From: Panaeolus papilionaceus
Taxonomy: Eukaryota; Basidiomycota; Agaricomycetes; Agaricales
Assembly: GCA_015501605.1 (NCBI GenBank)
Contig: JADNRZ010000004.1
Location: 1,922,001 to 1,986,000 of the forward strand
Length of the DNA: 64,000 nt
Direction of reading: 5' to 3'
Below the pieces are notes generated by a model. The model had not been told where the DNA came from. It saw only the letters and a list, made by a program, of their open reading frames with translations, and did not search any database. How positions within the stretch are numbered: the stretch's first letter is position 1; each line of letters starts with the position of its first letter. Of the stretch, positions 50,082-61,576 are shown in pieces. Made by a program: the position numbers and the translations under genes.

Positions 50082-52058
50082 GCAATGTTGCGGGATGTTC
50101 CTGCGAGGCCAGAGTCCCGTTGTTCAGTTGCTAGTGCTTGTTTGGATGGTTTCGATACTCTCGAGTGTGGGCTAATACGCTTTGATTTCGCTTGGTTGTC
50201 CGCCAACAGTAAACGGGGGAGGGAAGAGTGATTTTTTCTTTGCAGCTCACTCCAACGATATGTATTTGTTGTATAATAGGGTCGTTTAGAGTTGAGCGTT
50301 TCGAGTTCATTTCGATGTCACTTGACTTTCGAATTTCATTTGAGGCGTGCCGAGCATCCGGCATTGGCTGAGGCTGATGAAGCAAGGACAGCTTCCATTC
50401 CGCCTGCTCACCCCTTCGCTCCCTCTCGTTGCTTGATTTAGAGTATCCTTTACTTTTTATCCTGCTGAAGAATGTCAGAAATAAAAATCTTGGTTCCCTG
50501 ATAGGTTATGATTCTTCTGGATTTATTTAAACTGGTGACAAGTATGTATCACCCTCCGAAACTTTTGAATTACAGCAGTTCTCAAACATAGTAATGAGAT
50601 TCGGGAATTCAATTCCGCCTGCGTCCCAAACAGATAATTGATTCGCATCTTCCAGAACCCCGCATGTTGCTCTTTTACCATCGTCACCATCCCTCGTGTG
50701 CTGTCTGTCCTGATAACCCTACTGCTGGACTACGGTATTGGGAGTTAATTGAAGAATTAGTATGAATCTCAAGGGTTGTGCATTGCGGCTATCCAAACTC
50801 GGCTGGGACATTGAACCAAATCAACTGATTACCCAGAGTTCTCTCATCACCTGTGGCACGTGCTAGTCTACTTATACTGATAGTGCCACCTGTTTGACGA
50901 GGTTGTCCCTGATGCGAAATTGAGAAGTGCCTAGCTGTAGATAAGGCTACTAGAGACGGGAGGATGAAGGTAACAGAGCAAGCTCTGGAACGACGTCATG
51001 GAATTATCAGACGCGAGCATCAATTACTTACCTTTTTGGGACGCCGGCTGAATCAAACTCACATATCTCATTATTTCGATGAAGGTTGCGTGATTCCATC
51101 TCAAATCTGAGTTAATATTGTTGTGTACACTAATTTGATTCCGGTCTTTTCATATTAGAGTCGAAGCTGACCTGGTCATTTCGGATTTGCCGCGACTTGC
51201 CGGAGCTAACGAGACTCAAATGGAATTCGATATGAAATCGATATGAAGTCGAAATCAGGGGGTTGAGCGTACCTGTGACTCCCGCCATTCAGACACTAAC
51301 AAGCCCAAAGAGTTCCTAACTAATAGAATGACGTTTTAGTGGGCTACACTACGGCGAATAGCGACGAATAGCGACACCCGCTTATTGCACAAGGTAACCC
51401 CAACATTCACGTCTGCACCGGCTTCATAGACACGTGGGTTCAATGGATGGTATAATAGTGCTGATACAGTTGGAGGTGCACACCTGTCTCGGGATGTCCA
51501 TATCCATTTCAATATGATGAATTCTTCTCAGTAACACCGACGGCACCGCGTACAGGCCCAACGCCTACCCCTCCATCGCCTGCCCCCCAGGCGACAACAC
51601 ACCGCCGAACGTACCCCGCCTCTGCCACCTTCGCCTAAACCTACACCCGCCCCTACATCCCCTCTGCCGCCATCACCACCACCTCAGGACTTGAGTACAT
51701 CTCCTCCATCGCCTTTTCCAACACCAGACCCTAATAAGCCACCATCACCGGCCCCGCCCCCTCCTCCAAGTTGAACGGTTTGAGCCCACTTCAACCTGTA
51801 AGGAATGTTGTCGGCTTCAGATTATCTCGCCTTGTATTGCACTGTACCATACAGAGCTGTAATCGTAGAGATTTTTACCGTTTATTGGGATTTGGCATGT
51901 ATTATTCATTGTACAAATAGTTTCCGATCTCGAAGTCGTGTTTGGGCTGAAGTGGAAAGAGAAAGAGGAGATACAAACGAGTATGCATAATCAAATACAA
52001 GAAAGGTTACTAATAAAGATCTAGGGTTTCCCGTCAATTGCGTCCCTTCCATGCGCAA
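50082..52058. other. Intergenic with start of the duplicated unit
   Basis: 50082-50275 is the upstream side of the Cys-rich gene, similar to 52409-52595. 50276-51400 contains no supported gene. From about 51404 the sequence is a decayed copy of 47946-48703, joined to a copy of the Cys-rich gene. Confidence 0.5.
51404..51774 (+). pseudogene. Decayed copy of the glucanase copy 2 C-terminal exon
   Basis: The nucleotide sequence follows glucanase copy 2 from its F-T-S-A-P-A-S segment through the Y-N-S-A-D-T-V-G-G block and P-C-T-G-P to a shortened Pro-rich tail and stop. An early TAG replaces the codon after A-P-A-S, and single-base indels break the frame. The catalytic domain is absent. The similarity continues through the 3' UTR to the CTAGG at 52021. 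It is the left part of a second copy of the 47946-50275 unit. Confidence 0.85.
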
Positions 52059-52408
52059 TCAATATGAATCTGCTGCCCCATATCCATCATCATCTCCATA
52101 GTCGGTGTATAGGGGATCAGTGCCATATCCAACATCACCAGAGTCGATGACCATGGGATCAATTACACTGTAGCCACCGAAGAACCCAGGGGTGGCAAAT
52201 ATAGGGGCTGCTTCTGTTTAAAAGCGGTTTGATCGTTAGCGCTCGTTGGTGATCAATTATGCAAGGGTTAGAGGGATATCAAAGACTCACCGACATCGTA
52301 GTCGCAGCACGTTATACACGGCCAGCAGAGGAGGGAGTAGAATGCTGTACAGCAAAACATGATGAAGAGGACGACTGGGATGGAGTAATAGTAGTAATAG
52401 TATGGCAT
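52059..52408 (-). CDS. Small Cys-rich single-pass membrane protein, intact copy
   Basis: Two exons (52291-52408 and 52059-52213, 77-nt intron) give 90 aa. The product begins M-P-Y then a run of six Tyr, and continues into S-I-P-V-V-L-F-I-M-F-C-C-T-A-F-Y-S-L-L-C-W-P-C, a single hydrophobic segment. C-C-D-Y-D and a short acidic Gly/Asp/Tyr tail follow. Seven Cys lie in or just after the membrane segment, which suggests palmitoylation or metal binding, but this is inference. It resembles in style, not sequence, small Cys-rich membrane proteins such as CYSTM. Conservation of exon structure with copy 1 supports a real gene. Function unknown. Confidence 0.65.
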
Positions 52409-53200
52409 GCAATGTTGATGGATGTTCCTAGCCCGTTGGTCAACTACTAGCGCTCGTGTTGATGGTTTTCTACACCTTCGAGGGTGTGTTAAGACGCTTC
52501 GGTTCTGGTTGGATGTCTAATACAGTAAACTGGAGGGAGGGAAGAGATATTTTTTCTTCACAAGTCACTCGGACGATACATATTTGTTGTATATTTGGTT
52601 CGACGGATTGGTTGATCCACTAAACCTGTGGTATGGACATCCACTACGCACCAGCAATAGCGCAGTTTGTTTGAGTGACATCCTGGCTGCACCGCTGGCT
52701 TATTCAAATACACTATAGAATGAAATGACGCTCAAAATAATCCAGCATTTAGTTTCAATTACTACGTGACAGGGGGCAGGAGGGTACCTGATAGCGTGAA
52801 TGTTGGCTCGAAGTCAGAGTACAACGCCCTCCACTTCCGTGAGTCTTGAGAGCTATTCTGGTGTGACCCTCCTTATTTTCATATGAGTACTAGATTCAAT
52901 GGCAACCTTGTTGACTTGGAAGGACAGTTATCTCGTATCCATCCTGAAGTGCTGATAGTTTAATTTCATTCGGGTTCATAGCACCTGACGGACTACATAC
53001 CTTGGAGCCGAGTTGGACATGGTGCAGCTTAATCATGAACTCAACGAAGGGACGAATGCAATGTATATAATTTCCTGGGACAAATGCTATGCATCAAGAT
53101 AGTATGTTTCTCTGTTTACATATTTACCCATACAAGACAGCCTAATCGCACCGCATTCCTCACTCTGCCAACCCATCTTTCACCAGCTTCACCCTCGTAA
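52409..53200. other. Intergenic, divergent upstream region
   Basis: 52409-52595 is duplicated upstream sequence of the Cys-rich gene; the rest is unique and leads to the plus-strand gene at 53201. No repeats or genes seen. Confidence 0.4.
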
Positions 53201-53638
53201 ATGACTTACTACATCTTCGACCCAGCTGACGAAGAAGGAGCATATTTATTATCCTTTTTCATTATCATCGTCTTTGGAACCTTGATTCTATTACTGACTG
53301 TGGTTTGTAATACAGAACGTGAGTGCTACGACGAACTTGAAACTGGTCAATGAAAGGATTCTAAACCTTGTTATGTTTTACCAGGCAGCAGAAGTCGGAG
53401 AAGGCACTCGCCACCACTCTACAGCCAAGGTGATCCAGGAATACCCTACTACAACTCGAACCCACGACCCGGAGGAGCTGTGATTCATAACCATCCCCCC
53501 GTCAATACTCGAGACGAACAGCCACCGCCTTACAGGGCTACGAATATGAGACCTCATGACGATTTCTTGGATAATCCTCATTACCATCACCACCACCTCC
53601 CTTATGGGAGATCCTATAATCGTGGATTTTATTGTTAA
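53201..53638 (+). CDS. Small single-pass membrane protein with two PPxY motifs
   Basis: Two exons (53201-53318 and 53385-53638, 66-nt intron with GTGAGT donor) give 123 aa. Residues about 14-36 form one hydrophobic segment (Y-L-L-S-F-F-I-I-I-V-F-G-T-L-I-L-L-L). A basic R-S-R-S-R-R-R-H stretch follows, so the tail is probably cytosolic. The tail carries P-P-L-Y and P-P-P-Y, both PPxY motifs that bind WW domains such as those of Rsp5/Nedd4 ubiquitin ligases. The end has an H-Y-H-H-H-H cluster. The layout fits a membrane adaptor for Rsp5, but the family is not recognised and the role is inferred from motifs only. Confidence 0.65.
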
Positions 53639-53790
53639 AAACTGCTTTAAATGACAAATAAAACTGATCATCGATATGATCTTGGTTCGCGTTACTGAGC
53701 AGTAAAATTAGCTGGGACCGGGACACTGCTATCCAGGGCGCGCAGGAACCCTTGAAGCTAGACCCTAGAATAACGGTGACCAAGTTGTCC

Positions 53791-54757
53791 TCAACGATCT
53801 GTAACAGTTTCAGAGTTGTGGGACCCGGAGTTGGTAGAAGCGGCTGTGGGAGGTAGATTGTCGAGAAATATTTTGTAATCTAAGATTGCTTTGTCGATAT
53901 GACCAAGGAACACTTTGTAGTCGTCGGCTGCCTGCTCCTTTAGGGCAGCAAGAGGTTTATCATCAGTAATCCATGATGGGATCGCTGGAAGTGGTCGGCC
54001 TGTAGACTTTGCTTGGGCCGCCCGCATTCGCAGTGCATGTTTGACATCAACCTTGCGTTTCAAAAATCCAAGCAGGTTGTCGACTAGGTCATAAAATGGG
54101 CATCCGAAAGCAAGTTCAGGAAAAGCCGGCAAAGAAAGGGTGGAATACTTCATGTTGGCAGCTGCTCTGTCAGTCTCTTGTTCGAATACATCGAAGAATT
54201 TAAAGATTCGTCCGTGCGAAGATGTCCCCTGGACCTTTGTGTCATCACCCGTTCCATGGATTTCGTAATGCAAAGTAATCCAGACGAAGAGCCATAAGAA
54301 TGACTCCAAATCATCTAGATGATCGTGCGGAAACTGCACTAGGTCTCTCTCGCTCTTACTGAACATCATGTACGACTGGAAAGTACGAGCTCCCTAAAAA
54401 CACGATGAACGATGTAAATGTGAGAGATATAGTAAACAGAGAAAAAACAGACCGTCCTGTGAGCTTTGGCCTCCTCATTCAATGTGGCGATGTCAAGGTC
54501 AACAAGTACCCCACGGTCGCCTTCCGACGCGCCGTCTTTTCCAAGAAGGATGCTGTCAACGCTTACATGGCGGTGCAACATTCCAAGATTCCATAACTGC
54601 TGATGTCCTGTTCAAGTGATGAGACGAATAACGCAGAGAGAATCAGAGCACAGGGGGCACCGGTGGTCATGGTACTCACCGGAAACAGCGTCACGGAATG
54701 CATGGAGAAAGTGCAAGGGGTTTTTGAAACGGCTAACGGGTAGGCCTAGGACATCAT
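53791..54757 (-). pseudogene. 5'-truncated FunK1 kinase with mutated catalytic loop
   Basis: Minus-strand exons (about 54680-54757, 54453-54607, 53791-54393) match the C-terminal half of the intact FunK1 copies: V-L-G-L-P-V-S-R-F-K-N-P-L-H-F, G-H-Q-Q-L-W-N-L-G, F-P-H-D-H-L-D-D-L-E-S-F. The catalytic loop reads L-H-R-H-V-S-V-D-S-I-L, so both the HRD Asp and the following Asn are lost. The N-terminal half and start are missing; upstream sequence is the unrelated inner end of the duplication arm. Splice sites and frame over the remaining 270 codons are intact, so decay is recent or a transcript may persist. Confidence 0.8.
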
Positions 54758-55027
54758 GGGCGGTCAGTGGGTTAGACGTCCCTGGAAATAATCCTTCGAA
54801 ATGCGTAGTAATGCTGTTTGTGTTGTTGCTCAGCCTCATTACTGTGAAGAGCAGGCCGTCTGACCGCGTTTTGATGTTAAAGTTCAAAGGAGAAAGACTG
54901 AAGACTGAAAGAATTAGACTCACTGAATGCACTCCGAATCTGGACAAAACCAAGTCGCGGTATTAGTCCAAGCTCTCGAGTCTTTATCTCGCTGAGAATC
55001 TTAGTCATTGTTCGCGTTGGTGGCAAG

Positions 55028-55286
55028 GGCACCTCGTGGTCGCGTGATACCGCTCAAGTTCAATGAGCACGCCTCGATTACCCTCAGATGCACCATCTTC
55101 CCCCCAAAGAATATACCTATCTCCCACAACTGCCGATGACCTGTCAAACCAATCGTCAGTGAAGCCATTTTCCGAATGGCAAACCGTACTGGCCAGCAAC
55201 CGCATCTCGGAACGCATGAGGAAACTGCATCAGATTCTTCAAATAGTTCATGGGTTGTGCATGCAGCTCCGGTAGGAGAGAGCATC
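55028..55286 (-). pseudogene. Decayed FunK1 kinase fragment, right copy
   Basis: Same broken fragment as at 20222-20480, with the catalytic loop deleted between the G-H-R-Q-L-W-E-I-G and G-E-D-G-A-S-E-G blocks. It decayed before the duplication, since both copies share the lesions. Confidence 0.8.
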
Positions 55287-55686
55287 GCTCTCGGTCGTGA
55301 AAGTGTTCGGGTATGACCAGAATTTTTCCCCAATACGGTCAAGTGCAATCAAAGGGGCTCAGCCACCGGACCATACGGGTGAATTTGGTGCTTGCAAGGT
55401 CTTCATGCAATCGTAATCACAAACAACAATCTGTCAACACATATATATTGCGAGGTTAACTCGGTTGCATTCAAAAGATTCAAAAGTAAGCAATGGAAAC
55501 GAGGGAGTGGAAAGCAATCAAAGTGTATGGAAACGGGGATGAAAATTCTGTCACACAGGTATATACTAATGGAGCAGAAGGATAAATCGGAAAGAGGAGA
55601 AATAAGAGGGTACATGAATGTCATAGCATGCGTCAAAGATTACTGTAAATCAAAACTAGAAAGAAGCTACTTAACGGTCTCAACCC

Positions 55687-58420
55687 TCATTTCCCCAAGG
55701 AACTGGTGCTGCTGCGAGAGGATTGGCCGTTCCCCTTCCGAGGGGCGGGAGACGGAGACTGGGAGCGATTGGACAGAAAATCAGTGTTGCGGTTGCGCTT
55801 TGCGCTCGGGCTATCCTCTGGGACAACACCAGGGCCGCGGAAGCGCTTGGAGCCTGATCCCAGAATGACAGTTGGCGTAACCGAATTGTCCTTGACACTT
55901 TGAGATGGTTTCGGAGTGGTGGGTACTGGACAGTTGGCGGAGCCACTGGAACTGGCAGGTAGATTGTCAGGGGACGTTTGGTAATTTGAAATCACTGCGT
56001 CGATATGGCCAAGGAACATTTTGTAGTCGTCTAGCGCCTCCTCCTTTAATGCGACAAGGGGTTTATCATTGGTCAACCATAATGGCAGGTTTGGATCAGG
56101 ATCGTTGAGTCTATGTGATCTGTTCATCTGGGTTCGCAGCAACTTCTTTTTAGAAACCCTGGGTTTCAAAAATCCGGCCAGGTCATCCACTAAGTCATGA
56201 AACTCCCTCGTCCAGCCAGGCGCCAGTGTGTCAATGCTACCAGGATCGAGGGCGTCATACTTGTATGACGCAGAATCCTCTTTTTCAAAATTGTTGAGGA
56301 GTTTCGGTCGGTTATCCAACGATATCTTGTGCACCTCGACATCTTTGCCCGACCCGTGAATCTCGTACGACAAAGTGATCCAGACCAAGACCCAAAAGAA
56401 TGATTCCAAATCGTCAAGGTGATCGTGTGGAAAGTGTAGAACGTGATTAGATTGGTTACTGAGCATCATGTAGGACTGAAAAACGTGAGTTCCCTAAATC
56501 ATCGATAAGCACAACATTAAACAGAGTAAATGGGAGCGACTGAGTGGCGTAGGAAATGTACCGTTCTGGTGCCAAGGCCATAGCGGGCCTTCACTTCCTC
56601 AATAAAAATAGCAAGGTCAAGGTCAATGAGCACCCCTCTGTTCCCCACCGAGGCGTTGTCCTTCCCGAGAAGGATGTTGTTGGTGCTAATATCGCGGTGG
56701 AGTATCCCGAGCTGCCACAGTTGCTGGTGCCCTGTTTGAAAAATGAGACGAAGATTGAGAATTAGGCGGTAAATACACTCACCGGAGACAGCATCGCGAA
56801 ATGCGAGAAGGAATTGCATCGGATTGCGGAAATGGCTAATCGGCAGGCCATGTGCCTCAAGAAGGACCACGTATCGTTCTCGATTTGGAAGTGTTGCAGG
56901 CATATCCATCTTGATGCGCTCGCGAAGCTCCGACACAGTGAAGCTCTTTGCGTAACCGACCATTTTCCCAACGCCAGTGATTGGGACGGGACTTGCATTG
57001 ATTGCTTCAAGCATCTCCCACTCTGCAGGAGTACGATCGACCCGACGAGAGCATTCCTTGAGCATAAAGATGTTGCGGTCCTCGTCCTGTACCCTCCAGC
57101 AGATGGTCTTTCTCCCGTGGATTGCGTTTGACGCCCATGTAAGACCCTGGACACTGAGAGTCGTGTCTCGGTTGTTGAGTTTGACCTGAATCTTCCGTTT
57201 GTATAGCTTCGTAGCATATTGGACGGCGGCCTGGCGTGAAGACCTGACCCTAGCCGAAACAAAAGAAACGGCTGGGTCAAGGCCGACCATTTCGGGGTCA
57301 TCCTTGCAGGTGAGAAGGATCATGCGAATGAGCGCTTTTGGGTCGTCCTTGAAAGAGATCCACTCCGAAAGCATGCCGCCGCAATGGTCAAAGTAAAAGA
57401 GTTTTACCGCCTCCTGGTTCATCATGATAACGTAAACAAAGGTCCTATGACGCTGAGAGTTAAAACACGCTCTGTTATAATAACACGTCAGTGTTAGACG
57501 AGTAATTCGTTTGCAAAAGGGTTATCAACGCACCTAGCATACATTCCCGCCTGACAGAAAAGTTGAGCCTCCGTATCTTTACAGCCTAAGAGCTTGGCGT
57601 CGATTGGGGTGAGACAAGTGGTGTAGGATTGGACATTCTTCTTGATCCATGGGTGGGCGCAGGGATCAGTGAAGTCAAACTCTTTCGGCGTCCCTGTGAC
57701 AACAAGGTCGACGGCAGAGTACGCCGTTTTGGTGGCCTCGCGCGTAGATTCGCCGATTTTCTTGTAATGCGATGAAGATGCCTGCAAGTTGGAGTTACGA
57801 GAGCCCGATTTAGCCTTGGTCGCGGATGGAGCTGTATGTTTGGCTCCAGCAGCCGAGGATGAGTCGTCCTGGACCTCAATGTGGTGGAGATGGGAACTGT
57901 GAGCATCTTTGACCGTCCTCTTCTCTCCAAGGCCGAAGTGATCGAGTATTGATTGAACAAGCTTTATTGTTGGTGCGTAAAGGTCGTCTTCAGCAGTCGC
58001 GAGTTCAAGTTGTTTGACAGCCTCCTGGTAAATAGGACAATGGTCGAGATAAGCCTGGCATTCTTCAGTAGTTGCAGCAGCCTCCAGCATCGCTTTCAGA
58101 GAAGAATCCTTGATCCAATAGGTTGATCCATTGAGTTCCGAACCGACGGCGTCCTTAATACTTTCCGCGTCACGAAAGCCTTGCGAAAGCGGGCCGGAGG
58201 AGCTCCCTCTAAGTGGCATATTGACAGGTACGAGACTGAGTTGATTTTGGGTGTCGCTTGTAGAGGAAGTGTTTGTGCTTGCAGAAGATAAAGCGTTGGA
58301 CTCTAGTACCGCCTTGTAAAGAGATTCTGCGCGAACGGCTCGTTTTTTGCTTTCAGAGCTGTAAAGCGTTGAAAATGGTATCGAGGTTGCGCTTAGCATG
58401 ATTGACGGGGAAAATAACAT
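55687..58420 (-). CDS. FunK1 fungal-type protein kinase, right copy
   Basis: Exons 57534-58420, 56783-57471, 56562-56731 and 55687-56493 mirror the left copy exactly and give the same 850-aa product. I count five changes in the coding exons from the translations: Thr to Ala and Glu to Lys in the N-terminal third, Met to Thr and Glu-His to Asp-Arg before the kinase core, and Met to Val before L-L-E-A-H-G. The catalytic HRD, the Asn and the D-L-D motif are unchanged, so both copies look functional. The third intron has one further change. The start is as uncertain as in the left copy. Confidence 0.85.
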
Positions 58421-59398
58421 GGAAACTCACCGATTTATATGTAGTCTGAACAATGAGAAGGTGGTGGTAGTGAATCAAGGTTGATGGATTCCACAACCCC
58501 ATTGTTCATACCTGCGGTCTCTGTAATTTCAAGTCACATGGTCGTGATATTACCTTTTTCAGTAATTTCAGCCCCTGCCAAACCACTTGGCCTTCGACCC
58601 AATTCCTTATCGAACACATCACGATAGGTGATATCACTGATATGTCAACGCACAATGAGCTTTGCATCCAAGAATCACCGAAAATGTGTGGTGCCATGAG
58701 GTGCCATTGTTTTGCTGTAGCATAGTCCAGATCTGAAAGGGAATCCTAGCTCCGAATATTCTGCATGAATAGCTTAGAACCCTAGTCGCCATTGTCCAAC
58801 GTCCGCCAGAGGAATAGCAGGAATAGCTTAGAGCAGTTTTGGTATCTTATTCCCATCTTTTCGTGCAGGATATACTTTTCTAATCGAGGAAATTTCAGGC
58901 AACTTGGCAAGTACGAGTCCTTCGTACTCCACCTCCACATATGTTTTGGTTTCACCAGGCTCAGGGTTTGATACCCCCTCTTTGAGAGCTAGCTTTATCT
59001 ATCATAAGGAGACATCGAGCGTGTAGATAAACAACCCCGTATATTCATGCTTTTTCTTTGATTGTGTTCAGAGTTTATTACATCCCGCACAGTTGAAGTC
59101 TAGTTGTAGACCTTGTTCAGTAGTAGTCATTCATCCATTGGTATTGGTCCGATATTATTCTTACTTCTTCGTTCGTCGGATTGTAGATGTCTGTTACGGG
59201 ATCGGAATCAGGGTCGAAAATCCACCGTGGGTCACTTGGATTATTCTTTCGAGCGTGGGGGGCCTCTCAAATTTCGTTTAGCCGAATCAAAACAGCTACG
59301 TTGGCACTGTCATCTCAATTTACATATTTTAGCTTTAAGATTATAAGCCTGCACTGCTGTATTTGTTCACCCAGAAGCTTTTATTATGAAAAGGACGC
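58421..59398. other. Right-arm upstream part, duplication edge, spacer
   Basis: 58421-58932 is the duplicated FunK1 upstream region. 58933-59398 is unique and contains the 3' side of adenosine kinase. Short overlapping frames only. Confidence 0.5.
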
Positions 59399-60682
59399 CT
59401 ACAATATATGCACCTTTGGCTGGGGGTATTGAGGACCAACTTGCTGCACACAGACGCGAGCAAGAGCATGACCAGCGAGAACACATGTATCGAGGTTCTT
59501 TCCACCAACGAGCGCGCCTAGAAAGCCACCAGCAAAAGCATCCCCAGCGGCGTTCGTATCCACAATGTACTCGTCAGCGAGGACGTCAACAGGGAAGATT
59601 TTGGGTTCTTCATCACCCACGACAAGAATAGTGTGTTCAGCACCGTGAGTGAAGACTACGATACGAGGACGAGTCTCGTTTTTCTTGGGTAGCTGAGAAA
59701 TTTGGCGAGCAATGGCCGCGAGATCGGTTACGTCTTTGTAACCTTTAGTAATTGCCCATGCTTCCGCTTCCGCCTCGTTTCCGATAACAATATCCGTGTA
59801 GGGAAGCATCTCCTCAAGTTGAGAAGAGAATGCTCGGGCAATGTATGGTGCGGAAAAGTTGAGAACGAAAGTCTGCAACGGGCATGGTCGCCTAGCTCAG
59901 GTCCACGGTCTCACCGTTTAAAGTAGTAAAATTTGACATACCTTTCCCGCTTCGGTAACCGTTTTACTGAGGTAAAGAGCGGATTCGAGGCCGTGGGTGA
60001 GGAAGTAGCCTTCGAGGTAAAAGTAATTGGCGCCTTCTATAAGAGGTGCGACTTCAGCGGATTCGAGATGAGATTTCTCAAACATCCCTGCTGCACGGCG
60101 AGTCGTGACTAACGAACTGAAAAAAAAAATACGAATTAAGCATCCCTTGAGTTTCTGTAGATTGCTGTAGGAATCGAGAAACTCGACGTACCGATGATGT
60201 CCAGTAATGATAACGGCACAAGCGCCAGTCTTCTCACCTTTCTTGACGAGGTAGACTTGATCGAGACCTTCCCGCTTGTTTGCGATCTTCAGTTGCTCTG
60301 CAAGTTCATCATCACCAACAGCTCCTGTGTAAACGACTGACCCAGGGGGCAGAATATACTGCATATGATGGGCTAAGGTATGACATTGCCAATCTTCAAA
60401 ATATCCCACTCACAGCCGCGCCACGAGCAGCGTTTTGAGCCCCTCCTCCGGCAACATACGTGACCGGATAATCCTGGACAATCTCATCGTAACTACATCT
60501 CCAGGAATCAGCATCGAACCTCGAATCGTTATGTAATCTTTGGCAACATACAGAGGAGCGTGCTTGTCTCCAACCAAGATCGCGTCGTTGGCCTTCAACC
60601 CGTACTTCTCCAATAGCTTCTCACCGTCACGTACTTGAATATCAAGCAGCGGGTGTCCCATGCAAAAAAGTTGGTATGCCAT
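59399..60682 (-). CDS. ADO1: Adenosine kinase (PfkB family)
   Basis: Five minus-strand exons; the first two are 60552-60682 and 60414-60492. The enzyme phosphorylates adenosine to AMP with ATP, clearing adenosine made by the methylation cycle. Visible family features are the N-terminal G-H-P-L-L-D-I-Q-V with Y-G-L-K-A-N-D-A-I-L, the substrate-binding Y-V-A-G-G-G-A-Q-N-A-A-R-G, T-G-A-V-G-D-D, and the PfkB signature D-T-N-A-A-G-D-A-F-A-G-G-F with the catalytic Asp. The C-terminus is V-G-P-Q-Y-P-Q-P-K-V-H-I-L. The first Gly of the usual G-A-G-D is Ala here, which the signature allows. Length is as expected (about 345 aa). The start at 60682 matches family N-termini. Confidence 0.95.
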
Positions 60683-61576
60683 GGCGGTGATGATGGAAGT
60701 TGGCTGTATTATGCACCAAGCCCACTCTCGTTATCGGGTGACATGGATCGATGATCTAAGTAATGTTCCCTTCACTGATAACTAAGTAGTGAGTTTTATA
60801 CTTAGATCCACACCGAATTGACAAAGAACCGAAATGAACGGTATTTTATCGGAGTGTGGCTGTCCATGTGTAAGCATCCTGCTTGAGTTGCCTATCTACT
60901 TAGAGTACGCGTTACATCCCGAACGTTTGAACCTAGTCAATAGTCAAGCATCCACTGGCACTCGCCTAATAAGTGAGTCCCACGTCGGCATTTTTGACTC
61001 TCTCAATTCGAGGGATCAGGATAAAGTTGGCTTAAAGCAATGGGTGAATGGCTGTGAACTGAAAGCTGTTCGGAATGACGTCGTGGATGTGCTGGTGCAG
61101 GAGATGGGTGATGACCCTGGTCCAATCCAAATCCCATCACCAATGGTCTAGCACCACACCGTAAGGAACATGACTACATCACCATGCCCAGTAATCAAAC
61201 AGTACTCCTCTCGAAACTAATATTCCTTAATTATTCTATACATTTATGGAGAGAAAACCAGGAAGTCGAGCGTAATAAATTTCAACAATTTGCGCACAGA
61301 TATACAAAATAAGCTTATGGCAGGATAAACGCAAACTTTTGACGTCCTTTGGTGACAACTGTAGTAGCGCCCGACGATAGATCAAGGACAGCTTGCTTTA
61401 TGTATTACTCACAAAATCACGGACTCGACAGAGCATCTTGACAGGAAGCAAGTCACAGAGTGGCAACCTTGATATCTTTTTAATCGTTTCCTACTTCATT
61501 CTGACCAAATTGTGGGAGATACAGCCTGTTTCAAAAATTCGAGGCAGATGGTGGTGACAAAGAGAAAGCTGTGGAA
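60683..61576. other. Divergent upstream region between adenosine kinase and COG6
   Basis: About 0.9 kb with a 105-codon frame (60834-61151) of no recognisable content. It should hold both promoters; no TATA box stands out. Confidence 0.4.

Larger units (their letters stand above)
54752..58932 (-). repeat. Right arm of the 4.18 kb inverted segmental duplication
   Basis: Reverse complement of 16576-20756 without net indels. It carries the second intact FunK1 kinase and the second copy of the decayed kinase fragment. Its inner end abuts the truncated kinase (53791-54757), which is missing from the left locus. Confidence 0.95.
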
